44,316 nt of DNA from a virus. Below the pieces are notes generated by a model. That model searched no databases, was not told the DNA's origin, and saw only the letters and a program-made list of their open reading frames with translations. The stretch is taken from IMG/VR virus record IMGVR_UViG_3300047496_000013, positions 1 to 44,316 of that record; one strand, given 5' to 3'. This document shows, piece after piece, positions 1-9,145 of this stretch. Each line of letters starts with the position of its first letter. Position 1 is the first letter of the stretch. The position numbers were made by a program, and so were the translations under genes.

Positions 1-345
1 AGAAAGTTTTCTTTCTTTCCAAATTGATCTGGATTTCCTTTATATCGTAATTCAAACCCTTTCTTATCCGGCAATTCTTTAATATCAAACTCCTCTGGAT
101 GAAAACCAGACTTAAAACCTTTATCCCGTCCAGCCTGCATCATGTCCGATTGAATTTCTTCAAGGTGCAATGATTTCTTACCATCAATCATCCTATCATT
201 CATTCTAACATGAGCTAGAATGTTTGGTTCATCCCAATGGGAGGATTTGTAGCCCCCGTTTAAAGTAATAGGTTTATCTTCTCTTACCGTATAATTATTC
301 TTAGCAGCCCAAGCATCAGCTTTAGCTTTATCGGTCCACGTGCTC
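1..345 (-). CDS. Large polyvalent internal virion protein, middle part (3' end off window)
   Basis: The reading frame opens with ATG inside the last codons of the preceding gene and runs off the left edge without a stop. It carries the signature of large phage polyvalent/internal virion proteins: SSHWDEPN, LAHVRMNDR and LHLEEIQSDMMQAGR, the last of which is usually EEIQSDWHQ. In homologues I know, this block continues directly from the PGGENYREKLLTLP block, which here sits at the end of the upstream gene. The two therefore look like one ancestral protein now split over two frames. Such proteins are typically packaged in the capsid and ejected with the DNA (family knowledge). Confidence in the family is high; whether it is translated alone or by frameshifting is open. 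Confidence 0.8.
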
Positions 346-1650
346 ATTAATAACTTTAAATTGAGGAAGCACATTCTTAGTAGGAGGCAACGTTAACAGC
401 TTCTCCCTATAGTTTTCACCACCGGGAAGCTGATAGGAATGATATTTGGTAGGATTATTAGGAAAATTGGTTCGGATAACTTCTTTTTGTGATTTAGACA
501 TTTTATCCCAATCTTCTTGTTTTATTTTAGATTGTTCCAATATAGCCTTATCTGATAATTCGCCTTTATCGACATCCTTAATCTCAACCTTATTATTAGC
601 CAAATGCTCCTGTAATTCAGCTTTCGTAACAGGTTCTTTACCCTTACTTTGTAAGAACTCTTTAGTTCCTGTCCAATCTAATTCTTCAGGCTTAACTCCC
701 GGTTTATTTTTTAAAGTTCCTAACCATTGTTCACCAGTCATTTTAGCTTGTGATATTTGATTTACATTATGCTCTAATGCAGAATAGAAAGGTTGTGTCT
801 TAGCCAAACTCTCTATCGCAGCCCCCGGCTTAGAACTATCCGCCAACATTGTACTAGTCAGCGTACCATACTTTGCATTCTGAGGATCAATCAAACCTTC
901 TTTAATTCCATAATCCAAAGCATCTTCCCGCTTTAAAAATTGTCCTTTATGGTTTATAAAACCAAAATCGTAATGATTAATATCTTCACCACTCATAGCT
1001 TTTTTATAAAAATCATCAGCTAAATGAGCCGGGATAGCATCGGAATGCTCTGCACCAAATCCTAATGGATTTTCAGCATCTTTGATCGGAGCTTTATAAA
1101 TTTTACCTTCAAATTTTAAAGCCGGTCTAAGCATGGGGCCAGCACCTAATGCCGCTCCTACACCTTCACCAGTACCAGCTAAACCACCTGTACCAGCCAA
1201 CGCCGACATTGCTTGCGCACCAGCAATTAATTGGGGAGAAGTAACAACTTCACCAGTCTCGGGATCAATAGAAGTTGTTGGTAAAGCTCCTGTTTTAACA
1301 TCATGAGGAACAGATAAAGCTTCCCTTACTACTTTCTCCGGCCACAATTGATACCGTTCTTCACCACCAGTACCAAATAATTGATTACCTAAAGGATGAC
1401 CTTCTGAAAAACTTGTTTCTGCTAATTTTTTAATAATTTTCTCCATAACATTATCCGAGGATAACTCAGGCATAGGAGCTACAGGCTTAGACCAATATTC
1501 CTCATCTGTAACAGGAGATTGAGGCGTAAATGGGGTTACTATTTCAGGGTTTAATGATCTTATATTAATTCCATTATAAGGCTGTTCAACTGGCAAACCA
1601 TTACCAGTTGTTTGTGGGTAATAATCGCTTAATTCTGCAAGACTAGGCAT
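328..1650 (-). CDS. Large polyvalent internal virion protein, N-terminal part
   Basis: About 440 residues from an ATG that overlaps the stop of the previous gene (ATGCCTAG). An upstream in-frame ATG at 1701 is possible but would overlap much more. A Gly/Ala-rich stretch lies near residues 150-175. The C-terminal half holds motifs shared by phage polyvalent virion proteins: MTGEQWLGTLKNKPGVKPEELDWTG, read as two short blocks, a VTKAELQEHLANN-type segment, and PGGENYREKLLTLP just before the end. It stops 15-18 nt into the next frame, which carries the continuation of the same family. It follows the portal gene in the late operon. Confidence 0.75.
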   Translation of the reverse strand: MPSLAELSDYYPQTTGNGLPVEQPYNGINIRSLNPEIVTPFTPQSPVTDEEYWSKPVAPMPELSSDNVMEKIIKKLAETSFSEGHPLGNQLFGTGGEERYQLWPEKVVREALSVPHDVKTGALPTTSIDPETGEVVTSPQLIAGAQAMSALAGTGGLAGTGEGVGAALGAGPMLRPALKFEGKIYKAPIKDAENPLGFGAEHSDAIPAHLADDFYKKAMSGEDINHYDFGFINHKGQFLKREDALDYGIKEGLIDPQNAKYGTLTSTMLADSSKPGAAIESLAKTQPFYSALEHNVNQISQAKMTGEQWLGTLKNKPGVKPEELDWTGTKEFLQSKGKEPVTKAELQEHLANNKVEIKDVDKGELSDKAILEQSKIKQEDWDKMSKSQKEVIRTNFPNNPTKYHSYQLPGGENYREKLLTLPPTKNVLPQFKVINEHVDR

Positions 1651-2113
1651 TTTGTACTTGTAACCATTGCCCGTTACTATTTTGTACATAGTGATTACCA
1701 TCTGGCGCTAATTGCGACATTGGCACTCCCGGCATACTTGGTAACTGTAATTTATTATCCGGTTCTACTTTAGAAAAATAATCTTGCATTTGTTCTGGTG
1801 TAAAATTATTTAAATTTGTAGCTCCCGGCTGGAAAGTATAACTTCCATTATCTTGTTTATTCCAAGCCCCTCCAAAATTTCCATCTTGCCCGTGATACTG
1901 GCTTTGATTAGAAAATGTTGGATGATTAGGTTTTTTAAAAGTATCTGGATAGTGAACACCTTTATCATTAGGATTAGCACCGGGGTTAGCCTTATACCAT
2001 CCTTGCATATCATAATCGTAAGCATCATTTGGTTTAAACTTAGTATTATAATCGGCCATTTCTTGAGCATTTAACGGCGTATTATATTGACTAGTTAAAT
2101 CAGGCTGCGGCAT
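1643..2113 (-). CDS. Conserved-looking late protein of unknown function
   Basis: 156 residues from an ATG overlapping the portal stop, with a GGAG-type ribosome site inside the end of the portal gene. A longer start at 2146 would lack such a site. The protein is Asn/Gln/Pro-rich with no signal peptide or membrane segment. The position between portal and internal virion protein suggests a minor head or head-tail component, but I do not recognise a domain. Confidence 0.6.
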   Translation of the reverse strand: MPQPDLTSQYNTPLNAQEMADYNTKFKPNDAYDYDMQGWYKANPGANPNDKGVHYPDTFKKPNHPTFSNQSQYHGQDGNFGGAWNKQDNGSYTFQPGATNLNNFTPEQMQDYFSKVEPDNKLQLPSMPGVPMSQLAPDGNHYVQNSNGQWLQVQNA

Positions 2114-4400
2114 TAGCCTGTCTCCATTGATTGTGAGCATTAACATCTAAAGGCGGGGCCGATAAAGAAGGTTCTGGTGTACCCTCCCCATCGCCCTGCT
2201 GCGCGTCTGGAAGCGTTATAGGCGTCCCCCCCTCCCCAACCCCCGGAGCTTTCCATACAAGCTCCCCATTGGCAACCATACCAGCTAGAAGTTCCTTTAA
2301 AACAGGCTGGATTTGTTCTTGACTGATGCCGGGGCCAGAATTACCCAAAGCTACAACCCGTTTGGTTTCTGCTTCATAATCCAACCTAGCTTGCTCTGCT
2401 GTAGCTTTCTTTAAATCTAAATCAAGTTGCAAACGTTTAATTCTCTGATCTTCTTCCTTATCTTGTACTTGTTTAGTTAGAGTTTGCAATTCTGCTGTTA
2501 ACTGTTGAATATGGTCTGCTGCCTGATGCATCAACTGCTCCTGTTGCGGATTAGGAGCATCACCAGTAATATTAGGCGGAATAACTTTACGCCAGCGTCT
2601 AGCAAGTTCTTGAGCTTCAGGGAAGTCAGCAACTTTCCAAAGCAAGTCACCTCCAATATTCATAAATTCTTTATTCTGTGCCGCGATCTGAGTTAATGCG
2701 TTAAATGCTTCTTGCCTTCTAGTTGCAAAACTTGGCCCCGTATCAGATTGAACGTCATATGTGCCCACATTAGGATTAAAAATAACGCTAACAATCTGTT
2801 GCTGATTGTCCATTTCAGGTTGCCCATCAGGGCTAGGAACTTTATTATATGCCTGTGGCGCATCGGGGGATATAGTTACGTCCATAATTGAGCCGTCTTT
2901 AGCTTCAATTCGAATAATTCTTTCAGTGTCACAAACCTTTGGTATTAAATCAATTAAAATTTTACCAGTAAATCTAATCGCAATAGCCTGATTATCAATA
3001 AAGTGATAAGTAGCTCTATCACCTTGGCGTTGCCTAGCATTAATAGCAACTCCAGATTTAGCATTTTCATTTTCTCCCATCTGAGCTTGATATTGCCCGG
3101 ACACCATCATCATTTCTTCTTGAGCAATTTTCATTTGCTCAACATAAGCTGGCGATGATTGAGGCGCAGCAGGACGTTGTGGCGGCGGAATAGGTTGCCC
3201 ATCTTCAGACATATGATTGTAGGGCAATACTGAAGCGTTATCAATATTAGCTCTACCCCATTTATCCTCAAAGCCTTCTATGGCTTCTGCTGGAGCTACC
3301 CATGGGGATTTAGTTTGTAGTGCTCCAAATTCAACGTTGGCACTGCTATTGATATTATATATTCGCTGAGGATCAAGTAATGCTCTAGTATGTCCTTTAC
3401 AATCCCAAATTCCATCAATGACAGTTTCGCTACCAATCAATCTGACAATTGGAATATATTTACCAATCCAAGGCTGTTTATCAATGATCCTGTTACCAGC
3501 AATCTTGTAAACCATGATATCGTCGCTTACAGTATCACGCTCTCTGTATTCACCGCCGGATTTTTTTACTTCTTTAAAAATCTCCTTAGCCTCATCTGGT
3601 AAGATGCTCCATTTTACAGGGCCAATAGGCTCGCCAGTATTTGGCAAAACAAAGTAAACTAACTTATCTTCTTTTTGTGTCTTTTTAAAATATTCACAAA
3701 CCCTAATCGTATCTCTTTGTATCCAGCCATAAGAAATTTCATTAAAAACTGTTGCGCCCCCAAATTCTTTAAATTTAGGGTATTCAATTTGATACAAATC
3801 TTTTGGCATATCATTAAAGATAAAACCAAATCTGGCATCTGATCCGTCAACCTCGTTTATATCAGGATCAAGATAAACTGTTCTAGGGTCTTTAATTCGC
3901 CTGATATAAATTTCCTTATCAAATGAATTATCGCTAATAGGTTCTACAGTTACTCGCCAATAACCCCAACCAGCATTAACCTGAAAAGTAGCAGCGTTAT
4001 CATAAACATTTTCAGCATTTGAAATATATTCAATATGCCTTACTACTTCCTGAAATACTTGAGCAGCTTCAAAGCTGGCGTCATCACCTACGGGGCGAAT
4101 GTTCACTCCCGGCTTATTCTGTTTTCCATCATTAATAATTTGTAAATTATGTTGCTGAGTTTTATTAATTGTTAAACAAGGTCTTTGATTAGTTTGCCTA
4201 TCCCCAATTACCCAATTATCCCATTGATACATATTATTGCTATCGCCATTAGCAAACTTGTAATCATACTCAAAATAAGTTCTGGCTTGGCTTTCCCAAT
4301 CCTCACAAATTTTAAAACGCTTCTGAGCTTCAGTTATAATCTCAATATCTTCTTCGGATAATTCCGAGGAAGCAAAGGAGGTAGACCAGCCGTCAGCCAT
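2100..4400 (-). CDS. Portal protein, P22-like family
   Basis: 766 residues, close to the roughly 725 residues of P22 gp1-type portals. The N-terminal third has family hallmarks: RPCLTINKTQQHNLQIIND, GVNIRPVGDD, and a GWGYWRV block near residue 145. The C-terminal 150 residues include a coiled-coil-like stretch rich in Lys, Glu and Gln around residues 620-680, as expected for the portal barrel, followed by a Pro/Gly-rich tail. The portal forms the dodecameric DNA entry channel at one capsid vertex and docks the terminase. It follows the large terminase with only a 42-residue gene in between. Confidence 0.92.
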   Translation of the reverse strand: MADGWSTSFASSELSEEDIEIITEAQKRFKICEDWESQARTYFEYDYKFANGDSNNMYQWDNWVIGDRQTNQRPCLTINKTQQHNLQIINDGKQNKPGVNIRPVGDDASFEAAQVFQEVVRHIEYISNAENVYDNAATFQVNAGWGYWRVTVEPISDNSFDKEIYIRRIKDPRTVYLDPDINEVDGSDARFGFIFNDMPKDLYQIEYPKFKEFGGATVFNEISYGWIQRDTIRVCEYFKKTQKEDKLVYFVLPNTGEPIGPVKWSILPDEAKEIFKEVKKSGGEYRERDTVSDDIMVYKIAGNRIIDKQPWIGKYIPIVRLIGSETVIDGIWDCKGHTRALLDPQRIYNINSSANVEFGALQTKSPWVAPAEAIEGFEDKWGRANIDNASVLPYNHMSEDGQPIPPPQRPAAPQSSPAYVEQMKIAQEEMMMVSGQYQAQMGENENAKSGVAINARQRQGDRATYHFIDNQAIAIRFTGKILIDLIPKVCDTERIIRIEAKDGSIMDVTISPDAPQAYNKVPSPDGQPEMDNQQQIVSVIFNPNVGTYDVQSDTGPSFATRRQEAFNALTQIAAQNKEFMNIGGDLLWKVADFPEAQELARRWRKVIPPNITGDAPNPQQEQLMHQAADHIQQLTAELQTLTKQVQDKEEDQRIKRLQLDLDLKKATAEQARLDYEAETKRVVALGNSGPGISQEQIQPVLKELLAGMVANGELVWKAPGVGEGGTPITLPDAQQGDGEGTPEPSLSAPPLDVNAHNQWRQANAAA

Positions 4401-4401
4401 T

Positions 4402-4530
4402 TTATTTATTCCAAAATCTTAATAATAATTCACTCTTAGCAATTTCAATTTCTATTTTATCTTTGCTAGTTTTTATAAATTTTAGTAATTGTATTTCAGT
4501 CATTGATTTTAAATTAGGAGGTATAGGCAT
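4402..4530 (-). CDS. Small protein between terminase and portal
   Basis: A 42-residue frame whose ATG overlaps the terminase stop (TGATG) and whose stop sits just before the portal ATG. Without it this would be a 128-bp gap in a tightly packed operon. It is Lys/Glu/Ile-rich and probably one long amphipathic helix. No known domain. The overlap architecture is the main reason to call it. Confidence 0.5.
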   Translation of the reverse strand: MPIPPNLKSMTEIQLLKFIKTSKDKIEIEIAKSELLLRFWNK

Positions 4531-5906
4531 CATAAACTACTCATCCATGCTCTAGGCATCTGCCTTAATCTGTCATTAGTTTCTTGCGTTTTTTTATTCC
4601 TAGTATCATCTTCGGTCTTTAATGAAAGTGCAAATGTCTGGAAGGCGTCTGCCCCGTGCGACCATGGCGTATCATGATCAGGCTCTCTACTAAAACTACC
4701 AGTTTCATCATTTACTTTATAAGCGTACCTAGATAAGCATTGCCAACCATCAGCAGTACCAGCTTCATCAAAATTACAAAGTTCAAAAATAGTCCTAGCC
4801 GCATTGATACCCACAACCTTCTTTGTGGGTCTCTGCACTACTATTACCTTAGCGTTAGGAAAAGCCTTTCTAGTCATACTAGCAATAGAGCGAGCAGCTA
4901 AAGTTTCATTATCAGCATCATGTGGTTGATAATGGACCGCGTAAGTATACTTTTTAGCCTCTAATACCTCTATGTAATGAGGAAGCTTTTTTAATCTATT
5001 TTCGTAATAATCAATTAAATTATATTCCATTCCTACTCTTTGAATAAACCAAATGGCTGTTTTATCGGATGACCCTAAATCCCATGCTGTGTAAACCGGC
5101 TTAGTAGGATCATGGGCTACTCGTTTACGTCTACCATCATGCAAGGTTTGTTTAATTTCATCTGCATAAACTGCACCGTCAAGAGTTTGCTTAGTAAAAC
5201 CTTCCCATACTTCTAAGTATTTAGTGTAATTATTAGCTTTTAAAAGGTTCATTTCCCGCTTCAAATCAGGCGGGAACCATTTATTATCAGTGTAATTAAT
5301 CTTTACCACATACGCATAACGCTCCATTTCTCCGGTAACTTCATTTGGTAGAAAATCAGGAGCGTATAATTCTTTATTTACAACATACCTATTATAAACT
5401 TCATCATCATCTAATTCAGGGTTAAACGATATCCATACTTCCGGTCCTTTTCTAAATGGACCACCTAACCCATCTTTACTACTTTCGTGCTTGCCTCGAA
5501 TTGTGGGCATCAATTTATCTAAAGAATTTTTAGATGTATTGTTAGCTTCTTCAATCCAAGCAATATCAATTTTGGCTAAAGATTTAATCGAATTAATTTT
5601 ATATCTTAAACCAGAAAAAATAAATCTAGATCCTGTTAGGGTACAAGTAATAGATTTATCTTTAATATCAAAGAAACTTTCTAGCTGATACTGATAAATA
5701 TAGCTCTCAATTGTTTCTTTAACACTTTCTTCGATGGATGTTTGAATTTCTCTGAGGCATAAAATACGAAGTTTCATCTTCATGGATAATATTATTAAAG
5801 CTATTGCATAGCCATCGCTCTTACCTGCGCCACGACCACCATAGGCTATTTTAAGACGCGCGGGAGAAAACAAGAAGGCAAGTTTTTCATTAAACTCAAT
5901 TTCCAT
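4530..5906 (-). CDS. terL: Terminase large subunit (DNA-packaging ATPase/nuclease)
   Basis: 458 residues with a clear Walker A motif (GGRGAGKS, about residues 21-28) and Walker B (IDIAWIEEA, about residues 113-121), followed by a Terminase_3-type region. The C-terminal RNase H-like nuclease starts at AWDLGSSDKTAIW, with the first catalytic Asp at about residue 271. A later Asp/His-containing block (GADAFQTFAL) is near residue 430. The enzyme cuts concatemeric DNA and pumps it through the portal. The start ATG overlaps the stop of the preceding secreted-protein gene. Confidence 0.93.
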   Translation of the reverse strand: MEIEFNEKLAFLFSPARLKIAYGGRGAGKSDGYAIALIILSMKMKLRILCLREIQTSIEESVKETIESYIYQYQLESFFDIKDKSITCTLTGSRFIFSGLRYKINSIKSLAKIDIAWIEEANNTSKNSLDKLMPTIRGKHESSKDGLGGPFRKGPEVWISFNPELDDDEVYNRYVVNKELYAPDFLPNEVTGEMERYAYVVKINYTDNKWFPPDLKREMNLLKANNYTKYLEVWEGFTKQTLDGAVYADEIKQTLHDGRRKRVAHDPTKPVYTAWDLGSSDKTAIWFIQRVGMEYNLIDYYENRLKKLPHYIEVLEAKKYTYAVHYQPHDADNETLAARSIASMTRKAFPNAKVIVVQRPTKKVVGINAARTIFELCNFDEAGTADGWQCLSRYAYKVNDETGSFSREPDHDTPWSHGADAFQTFALSLKTEDDTRNKKTQETNDRLRQMPRAWMSSL

Positions 5907-6331
5907 CAGCGATAACTAACAGTAATATCCCCTGCTGCGGTAGCTGTTACTATTGTCAGCCCGGTATTAAAAACCACGTCATAAGTAACACACACCGGAA
6001 CGGGCGATGCTGCTGCTGTTGTGATAGTGGAAATCTTGGTTCCTGACGCTGCTGTATTATCGTAAACAGTAGTAACTTCAGTAGTTAGCGGAGAGTTAAA
6101 ACATATTGTATGTAAAATACCTGCTCCTGATTTTACTACAGTAGTAGCATCAGTTGTAATGTTAGCGTAAAGGTAGGAGGATTGCACTGGCAAAGGCGAT
6201 GCTACACCAACTCCTACACAATTCTCATAATTAGTATTAGGAGAATTAGGATTATAGCAGGGATTGCGTTGGCTCTGAGCAAATGTGAAATTAGGTAGCA
6301 AAAGTAGAATAAGTAAAAGTAATTTTTTCAC
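5906..6331 (-). CDS. Small secreted protein with Sec signal peptide, late operon
   Basis: 141 residues from a GTG that overlaps the stop of a tiny upstream gene; GGAG lies about 9 nt before it. The N-terminus is a textbook signal peptide: KK, a long Leu/Ile run, then FTFA|Q. The mature part is Thr/Val/Ala-rich with three or four Cys and looks like an all-beta domain. A longer frame to 6409 exists but would bury the signal peptide. It lies between virion-type genes and the terminase. Function unknown; a virion surface or periplasmic role is possible. Confidence 0.6.
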   Translation of the reverse strand: MKKLLLLILLLLPNFTFAQSQRNPCYNPNSPNTNYENCVGVGVASPLPVQSSYLYANITTDATTVVKSGAGILHTICFNSPLTTEVTTVYDNTAASGTKISTITTAAASPVPVCVTYDVVFNTGLTIVTATAAGDITVSYR

Positions 6332-6411
6332 TTTGATTTGCTCCAAATATATAAAATAGTGCCACAAACCATAGCCGTACATACTATCCAAGCTATTGCC
6401 GAAGGCCACAT
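6328..6411 (-). CDS. Tiny single-span membrane peptide
   Basis: 27 codons, ATG to TGA, where the TGA overlaps the GTG start of the next gene (GTGA). Residues 3-23 form one hydrophobic segment (IAWIVCTAMVCGTILYIW), followed by SKSK. The overlap suggests translational coupling. No clear ribosome-binding site is visible upstream, so this is a tentative call. Confidence 0.4.
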   Translation of the reverse strand: MWPSAIAWIVCTAMVCGTILYIWSKSK

Positions 6412-6422
6412 AAAATTAATTC

Positions 6423-6456
6423 CAAAAATTTGCCCGCTCCTTTGTCTGAAGCGGGC
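6423..6456 (-). terminator. Rho-independent terminator candidate
   Basis: On the minus strand AGCCCGC pairs with GCGGGCA across a roughly 11-nt loop, followed by AAATTTTT. It directly follows the stop of the virion-type gene at 6472 and may reduce read-through into the secreted-protein/terminase genes. Confidence 0.5.
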
Positions 6457-6471
6457 TAGTCTAGGGGAGAA

Positions 6472-6879
6472 CTAAGAAGTAATAACTCGTTGCCAAAATC
6501 CGGCTTTAACGCAACGTAAATACCAGCAGACTAAAGTGGCCATAGCAACGGCTGTACTAGCGCCAGCATAACCAGTACCGGCGTTTTGAATTTGATCAGT
6601 GCCGTTAGGATAAATAAGAGTGGTATTAGCACTATTATTTAAAATAGCAATCGTCGCCCCAACTACAGCAGGAACTAACTTAGCACCAGCGTTGTTAACT
6701 GATCCTGCTGCAATTTCAACATTTGCTCCATCAATCAAAGCTGCGTCTGTTTGAGCAACACCAGCCGCAGTTAACAATTGATAGGAATAAAGAGCATCGT
6801 TCATATTATTAATAAGCTCGCCAGAAACTAATTGACGGCTAGCAATTAATCTAGAACGGGAACCTTTAGGGTAAGACAT
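6472..6879 (-). CDS. Small virion beta-domain protein (probable)
   Basis: 135 residues with a good ribosome site (AAAGGA). The middle follows a pattern common in short phage virion or fibre domains: AAGVAQTDAALI, then VEIAAGS, VPAVVGATIAILNNS, LIYPNGTDQIQN, an Ala-rich strand, and an aromatic WQRV near the end. In such proteins this segment folds as a small beta-sandwich or fibre head. Placed with other virion-type genes upstream of the terminase. Decoration or fibre-associated protein is my best guess. Confidence 0.55.
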   Translation of the reverse strand: MSYPKGSRSRLIASRQLVSGELINNMNDALYSYQLLTAAGVAQTDAALIDGANVEIAAGSVNNAGAKLVPAVVGATIAILNNSANTTLIYPNGTDQIQNAGTGYAGASTAVAMATLVCWYLRCVKAGFWQRVITS

Positions 6880-6910
6880 TTGTTTAATCCTTTCTGTTCA
6901 GATTAAACGT

Positions 6911-8359
6911 TTACGGTTCTGCCGAGGCTGAAATAATGCCTGTAGCAGAAGAAGTGCCTAAACTCATCCACTGATTAATTGTACCAGCAGCGCCAACAGT
7001 AGTAGCCGCAGCCTTAAACGTAAACCCTTTGTTAGAACTTACGGATGCTAGAGCCGTAGGAAGGGCTAAGCCTGACATAGCTCCAATGGAGGTTTCAGCA
7101 ACTTGTACAAACGCCTGAAAACCATCAGTAAACTTAACTGCCGGTACAATTCGCATGGGGGTAGGAAATACTACCATGCAATTAAGCGACGAAGTGCTAA
7201 GATTAGCACAAATACCCTCAGTAGCTAAACCAAGGCTCTGTTGCTCGTAATTAAAGTATAAGTAAGAGTATTGATAAGTGGCTTCAACAGAAGCTAGACG
7301 CCTATCAAACGCACTAGGAGAAGTAACCCCATTTGGCCTAAGAGAAGTAACAGCAGAAGATTTACCTTCTAACTGCATACCATTAATTTCGATATAGTCG
7401 GTAGCTACAGCGGTAGTTGCAGTAGGAGTCCAACAAATCGAAACACTAACTCCGGTAACAGGGGTAGTTGTACCGGGAGCATTAACAGGAATGTTGGCAT
7501 ACGCTGCGTATCGCGTCCAAGTAGTAGAAGCTGCAATAGTCGCTACACCAGCAGATACCGTACCTGTAGTGCCAGCAGACAAACCACTAACGCCACGGGT
7601 AAAATTGGTAGGACCAGCAGAAGCCAATCCAACATCGCCAAGAGCGGCTAATGAACCGTTACCACCAGCAAAACCGAGTGTAGCCTGTGTGCCAGCAGTA
7701 TCAGCAGCAGTAAAGTAGTCAATGTTTACAGTAATAGCAGCATTAGCCGCAGATTGAGTAGACCCGTTAGACTCATAGAATGAGAATACGGCGTTCTGAC
7801 CAATAAGAGGCGCTGCCGCAGCTTGGTCTAAAGTCTGTCCAACACAAACAATACCAGCAGCACCGCTAGAAGTACGAGCAATACGGAGAGCTTTGGTGTT
7901 ATTAAGAGCGGGAACAACTGCGGTAGACGCACTATCAATAGTAACAGTAACACCAGCAGCAGGAGCAATAACCCACCAGCGATCAGCAGTAATTACAGCA
8001 GCGGTAGGGGATAAAGTAGCTAATGCTGCAATACCCTTAGTGCTATTTAGGCGCTGAGCAAGATTAGTAGTCATATCACCACCAATCAAACGATTAATGG
8101 CGTTACCAAGCAAACCAGTAGGAATTAAAACAGTAGCGGGATTGTTAGTACCAGTATCAGCGGGTACTAATTCCTCACCCGTAAGCCCGCTAGGCCCAGT
8201 AGGGCTAAACTGATTACAAACACCATTATTGCCAAAGCTAAGGCAAGTGGTATTACCGGGATCACCAACAATAGGAAGTCCCTGAAAATATCCAGCCCCT
8301 AAAGCAATACCAGCAGTCAATCCGACTGCAAGGATAGATAAGCTAATCTTTCTAAACAT
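6911..8359 (-). CDS. Virion/fibre-like protein with carbohydrate-binding-type domain and signal peptide
   Basis: 482 residues. The start has a strong signal-peptide pattern (FRKISLSILAVGLTAGIALG). The central region (about residues 130-340) follows a jelly-roll pattern seen in phage fibre and minor structural proteins: ADRWWVIAP, a FSFYESNGST strand, TTWTRYAAYANIPVNAP, and YIEINGMQLEGKSS. The C-terminal segment begins RLASVEATYQYSYLYF, like the QRYY block that follows this domain in other phages. Very Ala/Thr-rich. It probably binds a surface polysaccharide or decorates the virion. The presence of a Sec signal is odd for a cytoplasmically assembled virion protein. Confidence 0.6.
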   Translation of the reverse strand: MFRKISLSILAVGLTAGIALGAGYFQGLPIVGDPGNTTCLSFGNNGVCNQFSPTGPSGLTGEELVPADTGTNNPATVLIPTGLLGNAINRLIGGDMTTNLAQRLNSTKGIAALATLSPTAAVITADRWWVIAPAAGVTVTIDSASTAVVPALNNTKALRIARTSSGAAGIVCVGQTLDQAAAAPLIGQNAVFSFYESNGSTQSAANAAITVNIDYFTAADTAGTQATLGFAGGNGSLAALGDVGLASAGPTNFTRGVSGLSAGTTGTVSAGVATIAASTTWTRYAAYANIPVNAPGTTTPVTGVSVSICWTPTATTAVATDYIEINGMQLEGKSSAVTSLRPNGVTSPSAFDRRLASVEATYQYSYLYFNYEQQSLGLATEGICANLSTSSLNCMVVFPTPMRIVPAVKFTDGFQAFVQVAETSIGAMSGLALPTALASVSSNKGFTFKAAATTVGAAGTINQWMSLGTSSATGIISASAEP

Positions 8360-8385
8360 TTTTATAAGCTCCTAAGTTTCAAATT

Positions 8386-9036
8386 TCAGGCACGTACTCC
8401 ACCAACTAGCTTTAATGTAATTGGTGAATTGGAAGAAACATCATTCTCAATTTTAGGCTTAGGGGCTAATTGAACTTCTTTAGTTTCAGCAGCTTTCACT
8501 AATTTAATTGTCATTTCATTATGATTAATAGTCTTAGTAGAATTATCAATCTCAACTTTACCAGTGTATCCCATAATTTCAGAATATAATTTGTAGGCAG
8601 CAATTCTATCCTTGGCTTCAACTGTGGGCACAACGACGCCAAGTTTAGGACTTAAAATTTTTTCGTCCGCTAAAGCCAGAACCTTAGCCGCCAATTGTTC
8701 CTTGTCAAGAGGTGGAGAACTCAATTCTAAAGTTTTTAAATAAATATCGCGCGAAGCAATAACCAAAGGATCATGTAACCAATTAAAACTTATCCACAAA
8801 GCTTTAGTTTGATCATCAGGAAAAAGTTTGCAAGCAGCGTCCAATGGATTGGTAGTTTTGGCTAATTCAATACCAAAAGATTTTTTTAAATTTTCATCGG
8901 ATTGGTATGCTGGCGCAATTTCCTTAACCCAAGGGGCTTTAGTAATTATTTGCTCATTCCAGCCGCCAACTGGCGCAAAAGCCTCAGTATTAGGCTTGCT
9001 GATTACAAAAGAGGGGGATGTTACCCAAGGCTGCAT
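8386..9036 (-). CDS. Possible terminase small subunit
   Basis: About 216 residues; I use the ATG at 9036, while a GTG at 9051 in the same frame is an alternative. Neither start has an obvious ribosome site, and a terminator hairpin lies just upstream. The central part (LAAKVLALADEK and later RIAAYKLYSEIMGYTGK) resembles segments of small terminases, and the C-terminus is charged. The gene lies upstream of the large terminase in the same operon, which is the usual place. Weak by sequence, so other late functions remain possible. Confidence 0.4.
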   Translation of the reverse strand: MQPWVTSPSFVISKPNTEAFAPVGGWNEQIITKAPWVKEIAPAYQSDENLKKSFGIELAKTTNPLDAACKLFPDDQTKALWISFNWLHDPLVIASRDIYLKTLELSSPPLDKEQLAAKVLALADEKILSPKLGVVVPTVEAKDRIAAYKLYSEIMGYTGKVEIDNSTKTINHNEMTIKLVKAAETKEVQLAPKPKIENDVSSNSPITLKLVGGVRA

Positions 9037-9052
9037 TGCCCACACATACACA

Positions 9053-9081
9053 GAAAAACAGCGCCCGTAAAGGACGCTGTT
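9053..9081 (-). terminator. Rho-independent terminator
   Basis: On the minus strand AACAGCG and CGCTGTT form a perfect 7-bp stem around an 11-nt loop, followed by TTTTTCTG. It follows the stop of the 9146 gene and precedes the next late gene. Confidence 0.65.
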
Positions 9082-9145
9082 AAACCCGGAGCTTTACCCA
9101 TAGTGTGCCGGAACTATCGTCTAGGCCATTAAGTTTCTATTAACA

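Noticed and set aside
446-760. 104-codon plus-strand frame near the left end
   Set aside because: Antisense to the internal virion protein gene, with no coherent domain or ribosome site.
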